DNA of 64,000 bases from SABI01 sp964453215 (GTDB lineage: Bacteria; Spirochaetota; Spirochaetia; Sphaerochaetales; Sphaerochaetaceae): positions 19,236 to 83,235 of the forward strand of contig CAYVRR010000004.1 in the NCBI GenBank assembly GCA_964453215.1. Reading direction: 5' to 3'. The position numbers and the translations under genes are program-made. Positions 1 through 7,673 of the stretch are shown here, piece after piece. The notes beneath the pieces were generated by a model. That model saw nothing but the letters and a program-made list of their open reading frames with translations. It was not told the DNA's origin and did no database searches. Positions within the stretch are counted from its first letter, which is position 1. Each line of letters begins with the position of its first letter.

Positions 1-252
1 ATTGTATCGACAGTAAACTCTATTGGTCATCTCAAGGGGATTGCAAAACAATTATGGGATTTTTTGCATGAAAGAGATCTCACAGTCATTAACAGACATA
101 AAAATGTTGCAGGAGATGGGTGGGAACTCATTGATTGTGGAAATATTGTTATTCACCTCATGGGTAAAGATTTAAGAGAATTTTATAATCTTGAAAAATT
201 GTGGCAAACTGGTGAGAAAATTGATTTTATGAATAAAATCGAAAAGCAGTAA
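1..252 (+). CDS. rsfS: Ribosomal silencing factor RsfS (Iojap family), 3' part only
   Basis: The frame is open from the first base, so the 5' end lies outside the window; 83 residues are visible. They carry the C-terminal half of the Iojap/DUF143 fold: a DGWxLIDxGxIVIH strand pattern followed by REFYNLExLW, the usual ending of RsfS proteins. RsfS binds uL14 on the 50S subunit and blocks 30S joining under starvation (family knowledge). A strong terminator follows 28 bases after the stop, so this is the last gene of its transcript. Nothing upstream can be seen. The assignment is secure for the visible part. Confidence 0.9.
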   Translation: MVSTVNSIGHLKGIAKQLWDFLHERDLTVINRHKNVAGDGWELIDCGNIVIHLMGKDLREFYNLEKLWQTGEKIDFMNKIEKQ

Positions 253-279
253 AGTACATTTTTTGTAAGGAAAAAGAGA

Positions 280-313
280 GCCAAGGCTAGTGCGCCTTGG
301 CCTTGTTTTTTTA
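280..313. terminator. Bidirectional rho-independent terminator
   Basis: An 8-bp perfect stem (280-287 pairing with 294-301), a 6-base loop, and a T tract at 306-312 end the rsfS transcript. The A-rich stretch at 271-275 gives a T tract in the other direction, so it can also stop the minus-strand ABC operon, whose stop codon lies inside the right T tract. Confidence 0.9.
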
Positions 314-1105
314 TGGAGCAAGCAAATCTTCGTCACTCGCATACTCTTTTTTCTTAATCTTTTTAAATAATTCAACTAATTTTAATACTGTCAAATCTTG
401 TTTCTCTTTTCCTTTCACATCGAGGATGATATTTCCTTCATCCATCATAATAAGTCTATTTCCATAATCAATGGCATGTTGCATGTTATGGGTGACCATA
501 AGAGAGGTGAGATTATATTCTTTAATAAAATCTGTTGTAAGGTTCATCACAATTTGTGCATTTCTTGGGTCTAAAGCAGCAGTATGTTCATCAAGAAGGA
601 GCATTTGAGGTTGTGATAAGACTGTCATTAAGAGGGTGAGTGCTTGACGCTGCCCCCCACTTAGAAGGCCTACGTTATCTTTTAATCTCTTTTCAAGTCC
701 CATCGATAGCCGTTCTAGTTCAGTTCTAAAAAGTTTTCTTTTACTTGAGTTTAATGATATTCTTAACCCCTTCATCCCTTTTTTGTAGGCAGTAATCATA
801 TTATCTTCAATAGACATCTTCGCTGCTGTTCCACTTGTTGGATCTTGAAATATTCGACCAATAGTAAAGGCTCGTTTATATTCAGGTGTGTTTGTTATAT
901 CTTTATCTTGTAATATGATTTTTCCACTTGTTACAGGATAGGTGCCTCCGATGAGGTTAAAGAGGGTACTCTTGCCAGAGCCGTTACTCCCTACCACTGT
1001 AATAAAATCCCCTTGATGTACTCTAAGATTTACATATTCTAGGGCAACTTTTTCATTGACTGTACCAGGATAAAATACTTTTGATACTTCTTGAATTTTA
1101 AGCAT
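311..1105 (-). CDS. ABC transporter ATP-binding protein (COG1101 type)
   Basis: Cytoplasmic ATPase of an amino-acid/aromatic-type importer of the COG2984-COG4120-COG1101 family. Visible motifs: Walker A GSNGSGKST near residue 40, signature LLSGGQRQAL, Walker B MLLLDEHTAALDP and the switch His in VTHN, all intact in 264 residues. It is the last gene of a four-gene operon and overlaps the permease gene by 8 bases. The family includes the TrpXYZ tryptophan importer of streptococci, but the substrate here cannot be read from the sequence. Confidence 0.9.
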   Translation of the reverse strand: MLKIQEVSKVFYPGTVNEKVALEYVNLRVHQGDFITVVGSNGSGKSTLFNLIGGTYPVTSGKIILQDKDITNTPEYKRAFTIGRIFQDPTSGTAAKMSIEDNMITAYKKGMKGLRISLNSSKRKLFRTELERLSMGLEKRLKDNVGLLSGGQRQALTLLMTVLSQPQMLLLDEHTAALDPRNAQIVMNLTTDFIKEYNLTSLMVTHNMQHAIDYGNRLIMMDEGNIILDVKGKEKQDLTVLKLVELFKKIKKKEYASDEDLLAP

Positions 1106-2048
1106 TTTTTGACTCCTTCACTTTTCCTCGTCGCTCAACATTGCGCTTAATTGCTCTCTTTCTCGCATCTTTAGAGCTCGCTGCGCTTCGAGTTTGAGCG
1201 ATAATCAGTGAAACTATCACCAAAATACCTGTAAGGAGTTTAAGGTCACTTGGGGTAAGGTTGATATAATAGCCGTAGTAGCGCCCTAAGAACATCAGTG
1301 CTTTATATATAATAGCTCCAAAAATAACTCTTAGTGTTAGAAAGAAAATCTTATTACTTGAGAAAAGGAATTCTCCAATCATTATAGCAGCGAGGCCTTG
1401 TACGACCATTCCAACTCCAAGGTTTGCATCAGCAAATCCTTGGTATTGGGCAAGAAGGGCCCCACTTAAGGCAATAAGGGCATTTGAAAGCGCTATTCCA
1501 ATAAGTTTTAATAATCGTGGATTTATCCCCATTGAAACAATCATTTGTTCATTGCTTCCTAATGCTCCAATCGATATACCTAAATCAGTTCTAAAAAATA
1601 TATCCATCAGTTCTTTTACAATAATTACAATAATAAGTGTTCCAACTAACAAGGCCCAAGAGTTTGGTAGGAATGAGAAATACTTAGGAATTTCTGTGTA
1701 GAGGGTTTTAATACGAAGTAGGGGAACATTAGCCCTTCCTCCAAGTATTCTTATGTTAATTGAGTAGAGCATTGTCATAGTGAGGATTCCTGCTAACAAC
1801 CCAGGTACCTTGAGACGGTTATGAATTGTTGCGGTAATCATACCAGCAACTGCTCCTGCAAGGGTCGCAAGAATGATTGCGACAAATAATCCCATTCCAT
1901 TAACTATTGCCATAGTCGCAACGGCGGCTCCTGTTGCAAAGGAGCCGTCAGTAGTTAAATCTGGGAAATCTAATATACGGTATGATATTAACACACCTAG
2001 TACCATGATGGAAAAAATCAATCCATCAACAAAAATTCCTTCAATCAT
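1098..2048 (-). CDS. ABC transporter permease (COG4120 type)
   Basis: 316-residue hydrophobic protein with about eight membrane-spanning stretches and a basic C-terminal tail rich in Arg and Lys. It resembles the branched-chain-amino-acid/sugar permease superfamily (BPD_transp_2) subgroup that pairs with COG2984 binding proteins. Only a weak AGG lies upstream of the ATG, so translation may depend on the preceding gene. It sits 28 bases downstream of the second binding-protein gene and overlaps the ATPase gene, which supports one complex: one permease gene implies a homodimeric channel. Substrate unknown. Confidence 0.88.
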   Translation of the reverse strand: MIEGIFVDGLIFSIMVLGVLISYRILDFPDLTTDGSFATGAAVATMAIVNGMGLFVAIILATLAGAVAGMITATIHNRLKVPGLLAGILTMTMLYSINIRILGGRANVPLLRIKTLYTEIPKYFSFLPNSWALLVGTLIIVIIVKELMDIFFRTDLGISIGALGSNEQMIVSMGINPRLLKLIGIALSNALIALSGALLAQYQGFADANLGVGMVVQGLAAIMIGEFLFSSNKIFFLTLRVIFGAIIYKALMFLGRYYGYYINLTPSDLKLLTGILVIVSLIIAQTRSAASSKDARKRAIKRNVERRGKVKESKNA

Positions 2049-2076
2049 TGTGTAGTATACCTATTTCTTTGTAGAT

Positions 2077-3075
2077 TTATTTTCTCATCCCATTTTCATA
2101 AATTACAGCTGCTTCGTCAAGGAGGCTAGAAGGTATTGTGATACCTAATTTCTTAGCTACATCGAGGTTAAGCCATAATTCAAAATCACTTGGTTCTGTT
2201 AAGAACACTGTTCCAATTTCACCAGGTGTTTTTCCATCAATGATTTGGGCAATTATTTTTCCAGTTGCTTTACCAATTTTGTAATAGTCAAATCCCATAG
2301 CAACTAAGAAGTTTAATCCATCGACTCCAGAGGGGTCTGCACTCATTAATGGAACATGAGCTTTAAAAGCTACATCATCAATGGAGGGGAGGGCAGAGAT
2401 AACTGTGTTATCAGTTGCAATATAAAGGGCATCAACTCTATTAATAATTGATTGAGTTGCACTTTTTACTTCACTTGTATTCGCTACAGCAGATGTAACA
2501 AACTCAACACCCAAATTATCACATGCTTGTTTTGCCATTTCCATTAAAATAACGCCATTAGCTTCTCCACTAGCGTAGATATTTCCAACAGTTTTGGCAC
2601 CAGTAAGTTCAACAAGAAGCCTTATTTGAGCTTCAACTGGGTTCATGTCTGAGACACCAGTAACCATATCTTTATATCCAGCTTCAAAAGAAGGAACAAG
2701 GCCAGCAGCTAACGGATCTGTTACAGCAGAGAATACAACAGGGGTTGTTTGTAACACGTTTGCTAAAGCTTGAGCTGTAGGGGTAGCGATACCAACTGCT
2801 ACATCTACCTTGTCTGAGCTAAATTTCTGTGCTATTTGAGCTGCAGCAGATGCTTCAGCGTTAGCATTTTGAAAATCATATACTACATTGTAGCCATTGT
2901 CAGATAAGTAATCTTTCATCCCCTCTTCAACAGCATCAAGTGCTGGGTGGGAGAGAAATTTACTCACTCCAACTCGAGTTGATCCATCACTTACAACTTC
3001 CTTTGCCCCACTTGCAAAGATTAAAGTAGATGTACATATGAGTACAATAAGTAGAATGCTCACCATTTTTTTCAT
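2077..3075 (-). CDS. ABC substrate-binding protein, COG2984 family (second paralogue)
   Basis: 332 residues: a Lys-Lys plus hydrophobic signal peptide ending near FASGAKE, with no lipobox cysteine in the right context, then a two-lobed periplasmic binding fold. Shared with its neighbour at 3186-4181 are SHPALD or AHPALD, QNAN, AQKF, TPxAQALAN, TDPLxAGLVP and SGEANG. The two are clear tandem duplicates feeding one permease, so they probably offer different ligand specificity or affinity. Good ribosome site (AAGGAG). A 24-bp perfect palindrome lies between the two paralogues. Ligand not identifiable; aromatic amino acids are one possibility from the TrpX relatives. Confidence 0.87.
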   Translation of the reverse strand: MKKMVSILLIVLICTSTLIFASGAKEVVSDGSTRVGVSKFLSHPALDAVEEGMKDYLSDNGYNVVYDFQNANAEASAAAQIAQKFSSDKVDVAVGIATPTAQALANVLQTTPVVFSAVTDPLAAGLVPSFEAGYKDMVTGVSDMNPVEAQIRLLVELTGAKTVGNIYASGEANGVILMEMAKQACDNLGVEFVTSAVANTSEVKSATQSIINRVDALYIATDNTVISALPSIDDVAFKAHVPLMSADPSGVDGLNFLVAMGFDYYKIGKATGKIIAQIIDGKTPGEIGTVFLTEPSDFELWLNLDVAKKLGITIPSSLLDEAAVIYENGMRK

Positions 3076-3148
3076 AACAGGCTCCTTAATTAATCAAATT
3101 ATATGGTGCTCACTATAGACCTCTATAGATTATTTGTAAAGATATATA

Positions 3149-3172
3149 TGCATTATTATGCATAATAATGCA
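3149..3172. promoter_or_regulatory. 24-bp perfect palindrome between the two binding-protein genes
   Basis: Two 12-base arms with no spacer, starting TGCATTATTATG at 3149. It lies 73 bases before the second paralogue's start. Perfect dyad symmetry without a loop fits a protein-binding site better than an RNA terminator, and no T tract follows. It could be an operator for separate control of the second gene. Confidence 0.6.
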
Positions 3173-3185
3173 CTATTTATTCAGC

Positions 3186-4181
3186 CTAATTGCCATCTGA
3201 GGTATATAATACCTTCGCACTATCGAGGTAGCTTTGGGGGATTTTAATTCCTAATGTAGAGGCTACATCGAGGTTAAAGTAGAGTTCAAATTCATTTTTA
3301 TCTGTTGAAAAAAGTGTTCCCACTTCTCCTGCAGTTTTCTCACCACTTAGGACCATATCAACTGCTAAGCCTGTTTTTCGTCCATGCTGATAATAATTAA
3401 ATCCCCATACCATAAAGTAATCGAGTCCTACAGCACTCGTTGGATCTGCGGTAAAAAAGGGTTTGTTATGTGCCTTACACACTTCACTTATACTCGTTAT
3501 TGCAGAAACTACCGTGTTATCTGTTCCAACATATATCGCATCTACTCGTGGAATAATTGCAAGAGCTGCTTGTTTTACTTCAGATGAATTACTCACTCCA
3601 GATTGGATTGCTTTCAGTCCCAGCTTTTCACATGATTCAACAAACATATCTTTGAGCTGTACGCCGTTAGCTTCCCCACTTGTAAATATAATTCCAATAC
3701 TCTTTGCTCCAGTTATTTCACTAAAAGCTTTTATTTGTTCGTAAACAGGGTTTTTGTCACTAGCTCCTCCAACATTCCCACTATTTGGTTGATAGGTTGG
3801 AACAAGTCCTGCTTCTAGTGGATCAGTAATTCCTCCAAATATTACAGGAGTCGTGTCAAATAGGTTTGCAAGTGCCTGAGCAGATGGGGTTCCAATTCCA
3901 ACTACTAAATCTGCTTTATCTCTTTTAAATTTTTGAGCAATAGCAGTGGCACTTGTCATCTCCCCATTCGCATTTTGTGAGTCCCATTCAATTGAATACC
4001 CTTTTTCAGCTAAAAAATCGACCATCCCTTGTTCTATTTGATCTAGGGCAGGGTGTGCGACTATCTTAGAAACTCCAATTCTTATTGCACCGTTTTCTAC
4101 CTTCTCTTTTGTCCCTTCAGCAAAGGTCAAACTAACCACTACTATCATAATGAGGCTTATCAAAAAGTTCTTTTTATTCAT
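3186..4181 (-). CDS. ABC substrate-binding protein, COG2984 family (first paralogue)
   Basis: First gene of the importer operon. The open frame extends to 4307, but the ATG at 4181 has AAGGAGAG just upstream and starts a normal signal peptide (MNKKNFLISL, ending SLTFAEG), and the extra 42 residues would cover the promoter; I therefore use 4181. The mature protein has the same binding-lobe motifs as the 2077-3075 protein (AHPALD, QNAN, TPSAQALAN, TDPLEAGLVP). No lipobox cysteine, so it may be free in the periplasm. Ligand unknown. Confidence 0.87.
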   Translation of the reverse strand: MNKKNFLISLIMIVVVSLTFAEGTKEKVENGAIRIGVSKIVAHPALDQIEQGMVDFLAEKGYSIEWDSQNANGEMTSATAIAQKFKRDKADLVVGIGTPSAQALANLFDTTPVIFGGITDPLEAGLVPTYQPNSGNVGGASDKNPVYEQIKAFSEITGAKSIGIIFTSGEANGVQLKDMFVESCEKLGLKAIQSGVSNSSEVKQAALAIIPRVDAIYVGTDNTVVSAITSISEVCKAHNKPFFTADPTSAVGLDYFMVWGFNYYQHGRKTGLAVDMVLSGEKTAGEVGTLFSTDKNEFELYFNLDVASTLGIKIPQSYLDSAKVLYTSDGN

Positions 4182-4211
4182 TGAATCTCTCCTTTGTGTA
4201 TAGTAATAGTG

Positions 4212-4249
4212 ACTATATATGGTAGAAGTGTTTCTGTAAATAGAAACAC
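4212..4249 (-). promoter_or_regulatory. Promoter of the COG2984 importer operon with overlapping operator
   Basis: On the minus strand TTTACA (4240-4235), a 17-base spacer and TATAGT (4217-4212) form a near-consensus sigma-70 promoter. A perfect 8-bp inverted repeat with a 6-base centre (GTGTTTCT at 4228-4235, AGAAACAC at 4242-4249) is centred on the -35 box, where a repressor would block polymerase. The regulator is not in this neighbourhood. Confidence 0.75.
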
Positions 4250-4275
4250 CACTAAAAAGAGAAATATTTTTTTTA

Positions 4276-4304
4276 TAAAAAAATACCCACACAAAAAGTG
4301 TAGG
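4276..4304 (-). terminator. Terminator downstream of the acidic-protein gene
   Basis: On the minus strand a 7-bp stem (4304-4298 with 4292-4286, one G-U pair), a 5-base loop of T and a T tract opposite 4283-4277. It ends the 4356-4616 transcript just before the importer promoter. Confidence 0.75.
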
Positions 4305-4355
4305 CATCGCATGTTATAAAAACACGTAATGAGAAATGTAGATAGATACAGTTAG

Positions 4356-4616
4356 CTAATAATCAAATTCCTCGTCATCATCATAGAAAAAATCATCATC
4401 ATCTTCTTCATCCTCAACTATTTCAGTTGTCTCATCTTCGTCAAGGAAAAAGTCCTCTATATCATCTTCATCGTCTTCATCTTCAAATCCATCGTAATCA
4501 TCGTCTTCACGATATTCATCTGGATCGAAATAATCTTCGATTTCATCTTGTCCATCTACTTCATCATCTTCATCAATGAAAACTTCATCATAATCATCAT
4601 CTTCAGTGTATTTCAT
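4356..4616 (-). CDS. Small, extremely acidic protein of unknown function
   Basis: 86 residues, of which 53 are Asp or Glu by my count; only one Lys and one Arg are present, with Tyr and Phe scattered among acidic runs. No fold or catalytic motif can be recognised and the chain is probably disordered. Evidence that it is real: a strong ribosome site (GGGGAGGT) at the right distance, a TTGACA -35 element upstream and its own terminator downstream. Low-complexity acidic proteins can act as nucleic-acid mimics, RNA-polymerase tails (compare RpoE delta C-terminus) or cation buffers; none of these is shown here. Confidence 0.7.
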   Translation of the reverse strand: MKYTEDDDYDEVFIDEDDEVDGQDEIEDYFDPDEYREDDDYDGFEDEDDEDDIEDFFLDEDETTEIVEDEEDDDDFFYDDDEEFDY

Positions 4617-4653
4617 CCGTGTACCTCCCCATAAGATTCACTCACGTACATAC

Positions 4654-4682
4654 ACATTATGATGGAAGAATTGAGTTGTCAA
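4654..4682 (-). promoter_or_regulatory. Probable promoter of the acidic-protein gene
   Basis: A consensus TTGACA (minus strand, 4682-4677) is followed at 17 bases by TAATGT (4659-4654), or at 15 bases by CATAAT. The -35 is excellent, the -10 weak. Confidence 0.5.
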
Positions 4683-4922
4683 TCACCAAAATCGATAGTT
4701 TAAAAGAAATTTAAATATTTTTCCTTTCAAAGTAAATCATACACACTCATTGAGTCTCTATAGATATAAGGGAGTGTAGGTACTCTTCTTAATTCTAATC
4801 GTTTTATCTTATTTTTTTTTAGAATAGGTTGTATGTGGAGAGTAAAAGAGGTTATAGAGCCTAATCTTTGTATAAAGTGGTTTTCTTCACCTGTAGAGAT
4901 TTTGGTTATGTACTTTAAACTC
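4683..4922. other. Non-coding AT-rich spacer between the divergent promoters
   Basis: The divergent gap 4617-4970 holds the acidic-protein promoter at its left and the pdxA promoter at its right. In between I find no gene with a ribosome site, no RNA gene and no strong hairpin. An open minus-strand frame across 4727-5083 has no start signal and overlaps pdxA antisense, so I do not call it. Confidence 0.5.
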
Positions 4923-4951
4923 TTGTAACTAAGTGGAGCCCTTGGTATAGT
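4923..4951 (+). promoter_or_regulatory. Promoter of the pdxA-lipoprotein-cobO operon
   Basis: TTGTAA (4923-4928), 17 bases, TATAGT (4946-4951), with an extended -10 TG at 4943-4944. The nine-base element TGGTATAGT is identical to that before typA at 58548. Start of transcription would fall near 4958, leaving a short leader with a ribosome site. Confidence 0.75.
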
Positions 4952-4970
4952 TTTTATTGATGGAGAGGGT

Positions 4971-5993
4971 ATGAAATCAAGTAGAAACATTGTTGCAATT
5001 CCTATGGGAGACCCCTCAGGCATAGGGCCTGAAATAGTAATTAAAGCCTTAAAAAGTGAAGAGCTTCGGATGAAACAAATCATCGTAGTAGGGGATAAAC
5101 AGGTTTTTAAGAAGTTTTGTGATGACTATTCCTACACGATGCCTTTTGAACATATTGTGACAGAGATTGATGAATTACTACAGGTAATACCAACTGGAGC
5201 TAAACATCTTTTATATGACATGAAGTTAATTGAAATCTCCTCTTTTAGGTATAATGAGATACAAAAACTAAGTGGAATGGCAGCATATGAGTCTATCAAG
5301 ATGTGTGTTGAGTTCGCGAACAGAAAAATAGTTGGGGCAATAGCTACCCCTCCACTTCATAAGGAAGCTTTGAAGATGGCTGGAGTTAGTGCAATTGGAC
5401 ACACTGAAATCTTTGGTGAATTAACTCAATCTCCTCATCCCATTACTATGTTTAAAACTCATGCTCTCCATATCTTTTTTATGACGCGTCACCTCTCTCT
5501 TCGAGATGCTTGTGATGCTGTAACAAAAGAGGGGGTGTATGAGTTTATTAAATCAGTCAATAGAATAACAGAGCACAATTATTTCCCTTCTCAACTCCCC
5601 CTTGCCATAGCAGCTCTTAACCCCCACGGCGGAGAAGGTGGTTTGTTTGGTGATGAAGAGATTACTTCAATTACTCCTGCTATTAGGAGGGCACAAAGGG
5701 AAGGGATAGATATTGTTGGCCCTATTGGAGCTGATTCTGTTTTCCATCTTGCAAAAATTGGGCGTTATAAAGCTGTCCTCTCCCTCTATCATGATCAGGG
5801 ACATATTGCTGCTAAAACATTAGATTTTGATCGAACAGTGAGTGTTACGTGGCTTCTCCCATTTATTCGCACATCAGTAGATCACGGCACAGCATTTGAT
5901 ATCGCAGGTAAGAATATTGCTAGTGAAGTAAGCATGATAGAAGCAATTAAAGTAGCATTTCAATATATTGAACATGAAGAGATAACAATATAA
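4971..5993 (+). CDS. pdxA: PdxA-family dehydrogenase (4-hydroxythreonine- or D-threonate/erythronate-4-phosphate)
   Basis: 340 residues. N-terminal MGDPSGIGPE motif, and the three metal-binding His expected of PdxA: in GHTEIFGEL, in YHDQGHIAAK and in HGTAFDIAG. PdxA oxidises and decarboxylates 4-phosphooxy-L-threonine in pyridoxal-phosphate synthesis; the PdxA2 branch acts instead on D-threonate- or D-erythronate-4-phosphate. No pdxJ, serC or DUF1537 kinase is in the window, so the branch is undecided. GGAGAGGG precedes the ATG. It is the first gene of an operon with a lipoprotein and cobO. Confidence 0.85.
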   Translation: MKSSRNIVAIPMGDPSGIGPEIVIKALKSEELRMKQIIVVGDKQVFKKFCDDYSYTMPFEHIVTEIDELLQVIPTGAKHLLYDMKLIEISSFRYNEIQKLSGMAAYESIKMCVEFANRKIVGAIATPPLHKEALKMAGVSAIGHTEIFGELTQSPHPITMFKTHALHIFFMTRHLSLRDACDAVTKEGVYEFIKSVNRITEHNYFPSQLPLAIAALNPHGGEGGLFGDEEITSITPAIRRAQREGIDIVGPIGADSVFHLAKIGRYKAVLSLYHDQGHIAAKTLDFDRTVSVTWLLPFIRTSVDHGTAFDIAGKNIASEVSMIEAIKVAFQYIEHEEITI

Positions 5994-6009
5994 GGAGCTC
6001 ATCTAATTT

Positions 6010-7053
6010 ATGAAAAACAAAATTTATGTTTCTATGTTGCTACTCATTACAATACTAGCAATCACATCGTGTGCTACATCAGTTTTAACTCAATATATGG
6101 TTCCTGCAAAATATGATATGTCAAATTATCGCACCCTTGCTATCATTCCAACACCTCCCTATCGATTTAGGGCCTTTGATATTCCATCGGCGGTTGTTCG
6201 TGATATGAGTGGAACATCTCATGTAAGAGTCTATTCAGGCTATAGCATACATAGTGAAAGATACCTTCAAGAGTTCTTAACTCAAAAAGTAGTGGAAAAA
6301 GCAAAAAATAGTACCTATTTTACAATTATATCCCCTGAAAATTCTCAAACATATAAAGAAAATATCACGTTAATGGAAAAAGATGGTATTGATGCTATTC
6401 TCTATCTCACAACTGATGAAATATATATTGATGAGTTTATTTTTGCTAAAGAAGAAAAAAAAATTATACCATCACAAGTAGAAGGAGAGAAGGGTGAGGA
6501 AGTTGTTGAGTTAGTCTACTACCTTGAGCAAGCTGTGAGGGTAAATTTTTCATGGGAAGTGAGAAGTACTTCAACATCAGCAATCTTAGCAAGGGACTCA
6601 TATAGCGATGAAAAGCGTGAAGTAACAAAACTGAATGTAAAAGATTCAACTACGTTCTATGCGCCCAGTCTTAGTCAATTAATGAATACAATTGCCTCTA
6701 ATTTTTCAACTACGATATGGAGGCAACTTGAACCAACGGTGATAAGTCATAAATTAGCTTTGATGAAAAATAGCCCAAAGAATTCAAGGGTAATAGAAGC
6801 GTATGATGAAGTAAAAAATGGTAATTTACTGGTTGCTCAACAGATGTTTGAAAGAGAGTGGAGAAAAAGGGATCACATTCCATCACTCTATAATGCCTCA
6901 ATTATATTAGAAGCGTTAGATAAGAGGGCACAAGCAATAGAGTTATTAGAAATAGGATATAAAAAAAATGGTAATACGAAGGTAAAAGACCTTCTAGATG
7001 ATATGAAAGAGAGAGAAAGTTTAACAAAACAAGCTGAGTCTCAATTTAAATGA
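6010..7053 (+). CDS. Lipoprotein of unknown function
   Basis: 347 residues. A type-II signal peptide ends in a clear lipobox (AITSC, Cys near residue 21), so the protein should be lipid-anchored. The middle shows mixed alpha/beta sequence with a Glu/Lys-rich insertion around residues 148-165, and the last 70 residues look like one or two TPR-type helix pairs (AQQMFEREW, SLYNASIILEAL, AIELLEIGY). I do not recognise a family. AAGGAG lies about 12 bases before the ATG. It sits between pdxA and cobO in one transcript; no functional link is evident. Confidence 0.8.
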   Translation: MKNKIYVSMLLLITILAITSCATSVLTQYMVPAKYDMSNYRTLAIIPTPPYRFRAFDIPSAVVRDMSGTSHVRVYSGYSIHSERYLQEFLTQKVVEKAKNSTYFTIISPENSQTYKENITLMEKDGIDAILYLTTDEIYIDEFIFAKEEKKIIPSQVEGEKGEEVVELVYYLEQAVRVNFSWEVRSTSTSAILARDSYSDEKREVTKLNVKDSTTFYAPSLSQLMNTIASNFSTTIWRQLEPTVISHKLALMKNSPKNSRVIEAYDEVKNGNLLVAQQMFEREWRKRDHIPSLYNASIILEALDKRAQAIELLEIGYKKNGNTKVKDLLDDMKERESLTKQAESQFK

Positions 7054-7063
7054 GGAATATATA

Positions 7064-7591
7064 ATGGATAAACATCCACTCATAATTACCTACACAGGTA
7101 ACGGAAAAGGTAAAACAACAGCAGCTCTTGGACTGCTGTTTCGCTCTTTAGGTCACAATAGAACATGTGCTGTCATCCAATTTATTAAATTAGATAGTAT
7201 GAAAACAGGGGAGAAAGCACTTGCTCAAAAGATGGATATTATTTGGGAAAATTATGGAGCTGGTTTTACATGGGATGATAAAAAAGAGGAAAATAGGGCA
7301 ATATGTGAATTAGGATTCAATCGAGTAAAAGAATTACTCACAGAAGCAACTCTTGACCTCATCATACTCGATGAGTTCACCTATCCTCTTCAATTTGGGT
7401 TTTTAGATGAAAAAGAGGTTCTTTTATTTTTAGAAGAGTATAAGAAAAAAGAGAAAAGGGCCCACATTGTCATCACAGGACGTAATGCAAGTGACGCGTT
7501 AATAGAGATAAGTGACCTTGTGAGTGAGATGAGGGAGATAAAACACCCTTTTACACAACATATACCCTCACAAGCGATGATTGAGTTCTAA
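7064..7591 (+). CDS. cobO: Cob(I)yrinic acid a,c-diamide adenosyltransferase
   Basis: 175 residues, a typical CobO/BtuR/CobA length. The P-loop GNGKGKTTAA near residue 12, a Walker-B-like LDEFTYPL near residue 105, and the family ending ITGRNA...SEMREIKHPF with IEF at the C-terminus are present. The enzyme transfers the adenosyl group of ATP to cobalt, making adenosylcobalamin precursors or salvaging corrinoids. No other cobalamin gene is nearby, so salvage is as likely as synthesis. It follows the lipoprotein gene by 10 bases. Confidence 0.93.
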   Translation: MDKHPLIITYTGNGKGKTTAALGLLFRSLGHNRTCAVIQFIKLDSMKTGEKALAQKMDIIWENYGAGFTWDDKKEENRAICELGFNRVKELLTEATLDLIILDEFTYPLQFGFLDEKEVLLFLEEYKKKEKRAHIVITGRNASDALIEISDLVSEMREIKHPFTQHIPSQAMIEF

Positions 7592-7649
7592 TTATTGCCT
7601 TATAAGATAATTTGCTAGAAAAAAACTATACCAAAGTCAATAAACAGGG

Positions 7650-7655
7650 TATAAT
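7650..7655 (+). promoter_or_regulatory. -10 element before the CpsB-like phosphatase gene
   Basis: Consensus TATAAT in an 82-base gap after cobO, 18 bases before a following ATG with AAAGGA as ribosome site. No good -35 is seen. It suggests that a new transcript starts here. Confidence 0.5.
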
Positions 7656-7673
7656 CCCTACAAAGGAATAGTA

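Noticed and set aside
3182..4307. Longer N-terminus for the first COG2984 binding protein, from 4307
   Set aside because: The extra 42 codons cover the promoter, operator and part of the terminator, and the ATG at 4181 has a strong ribosome site and a standard signal peptide.
4727..5083. 118-codon minus-strand open frame
   Set aside because: No ribosome site, composition unlike its neighbours, overlaps the start and promoter of pdxA on the other strand.
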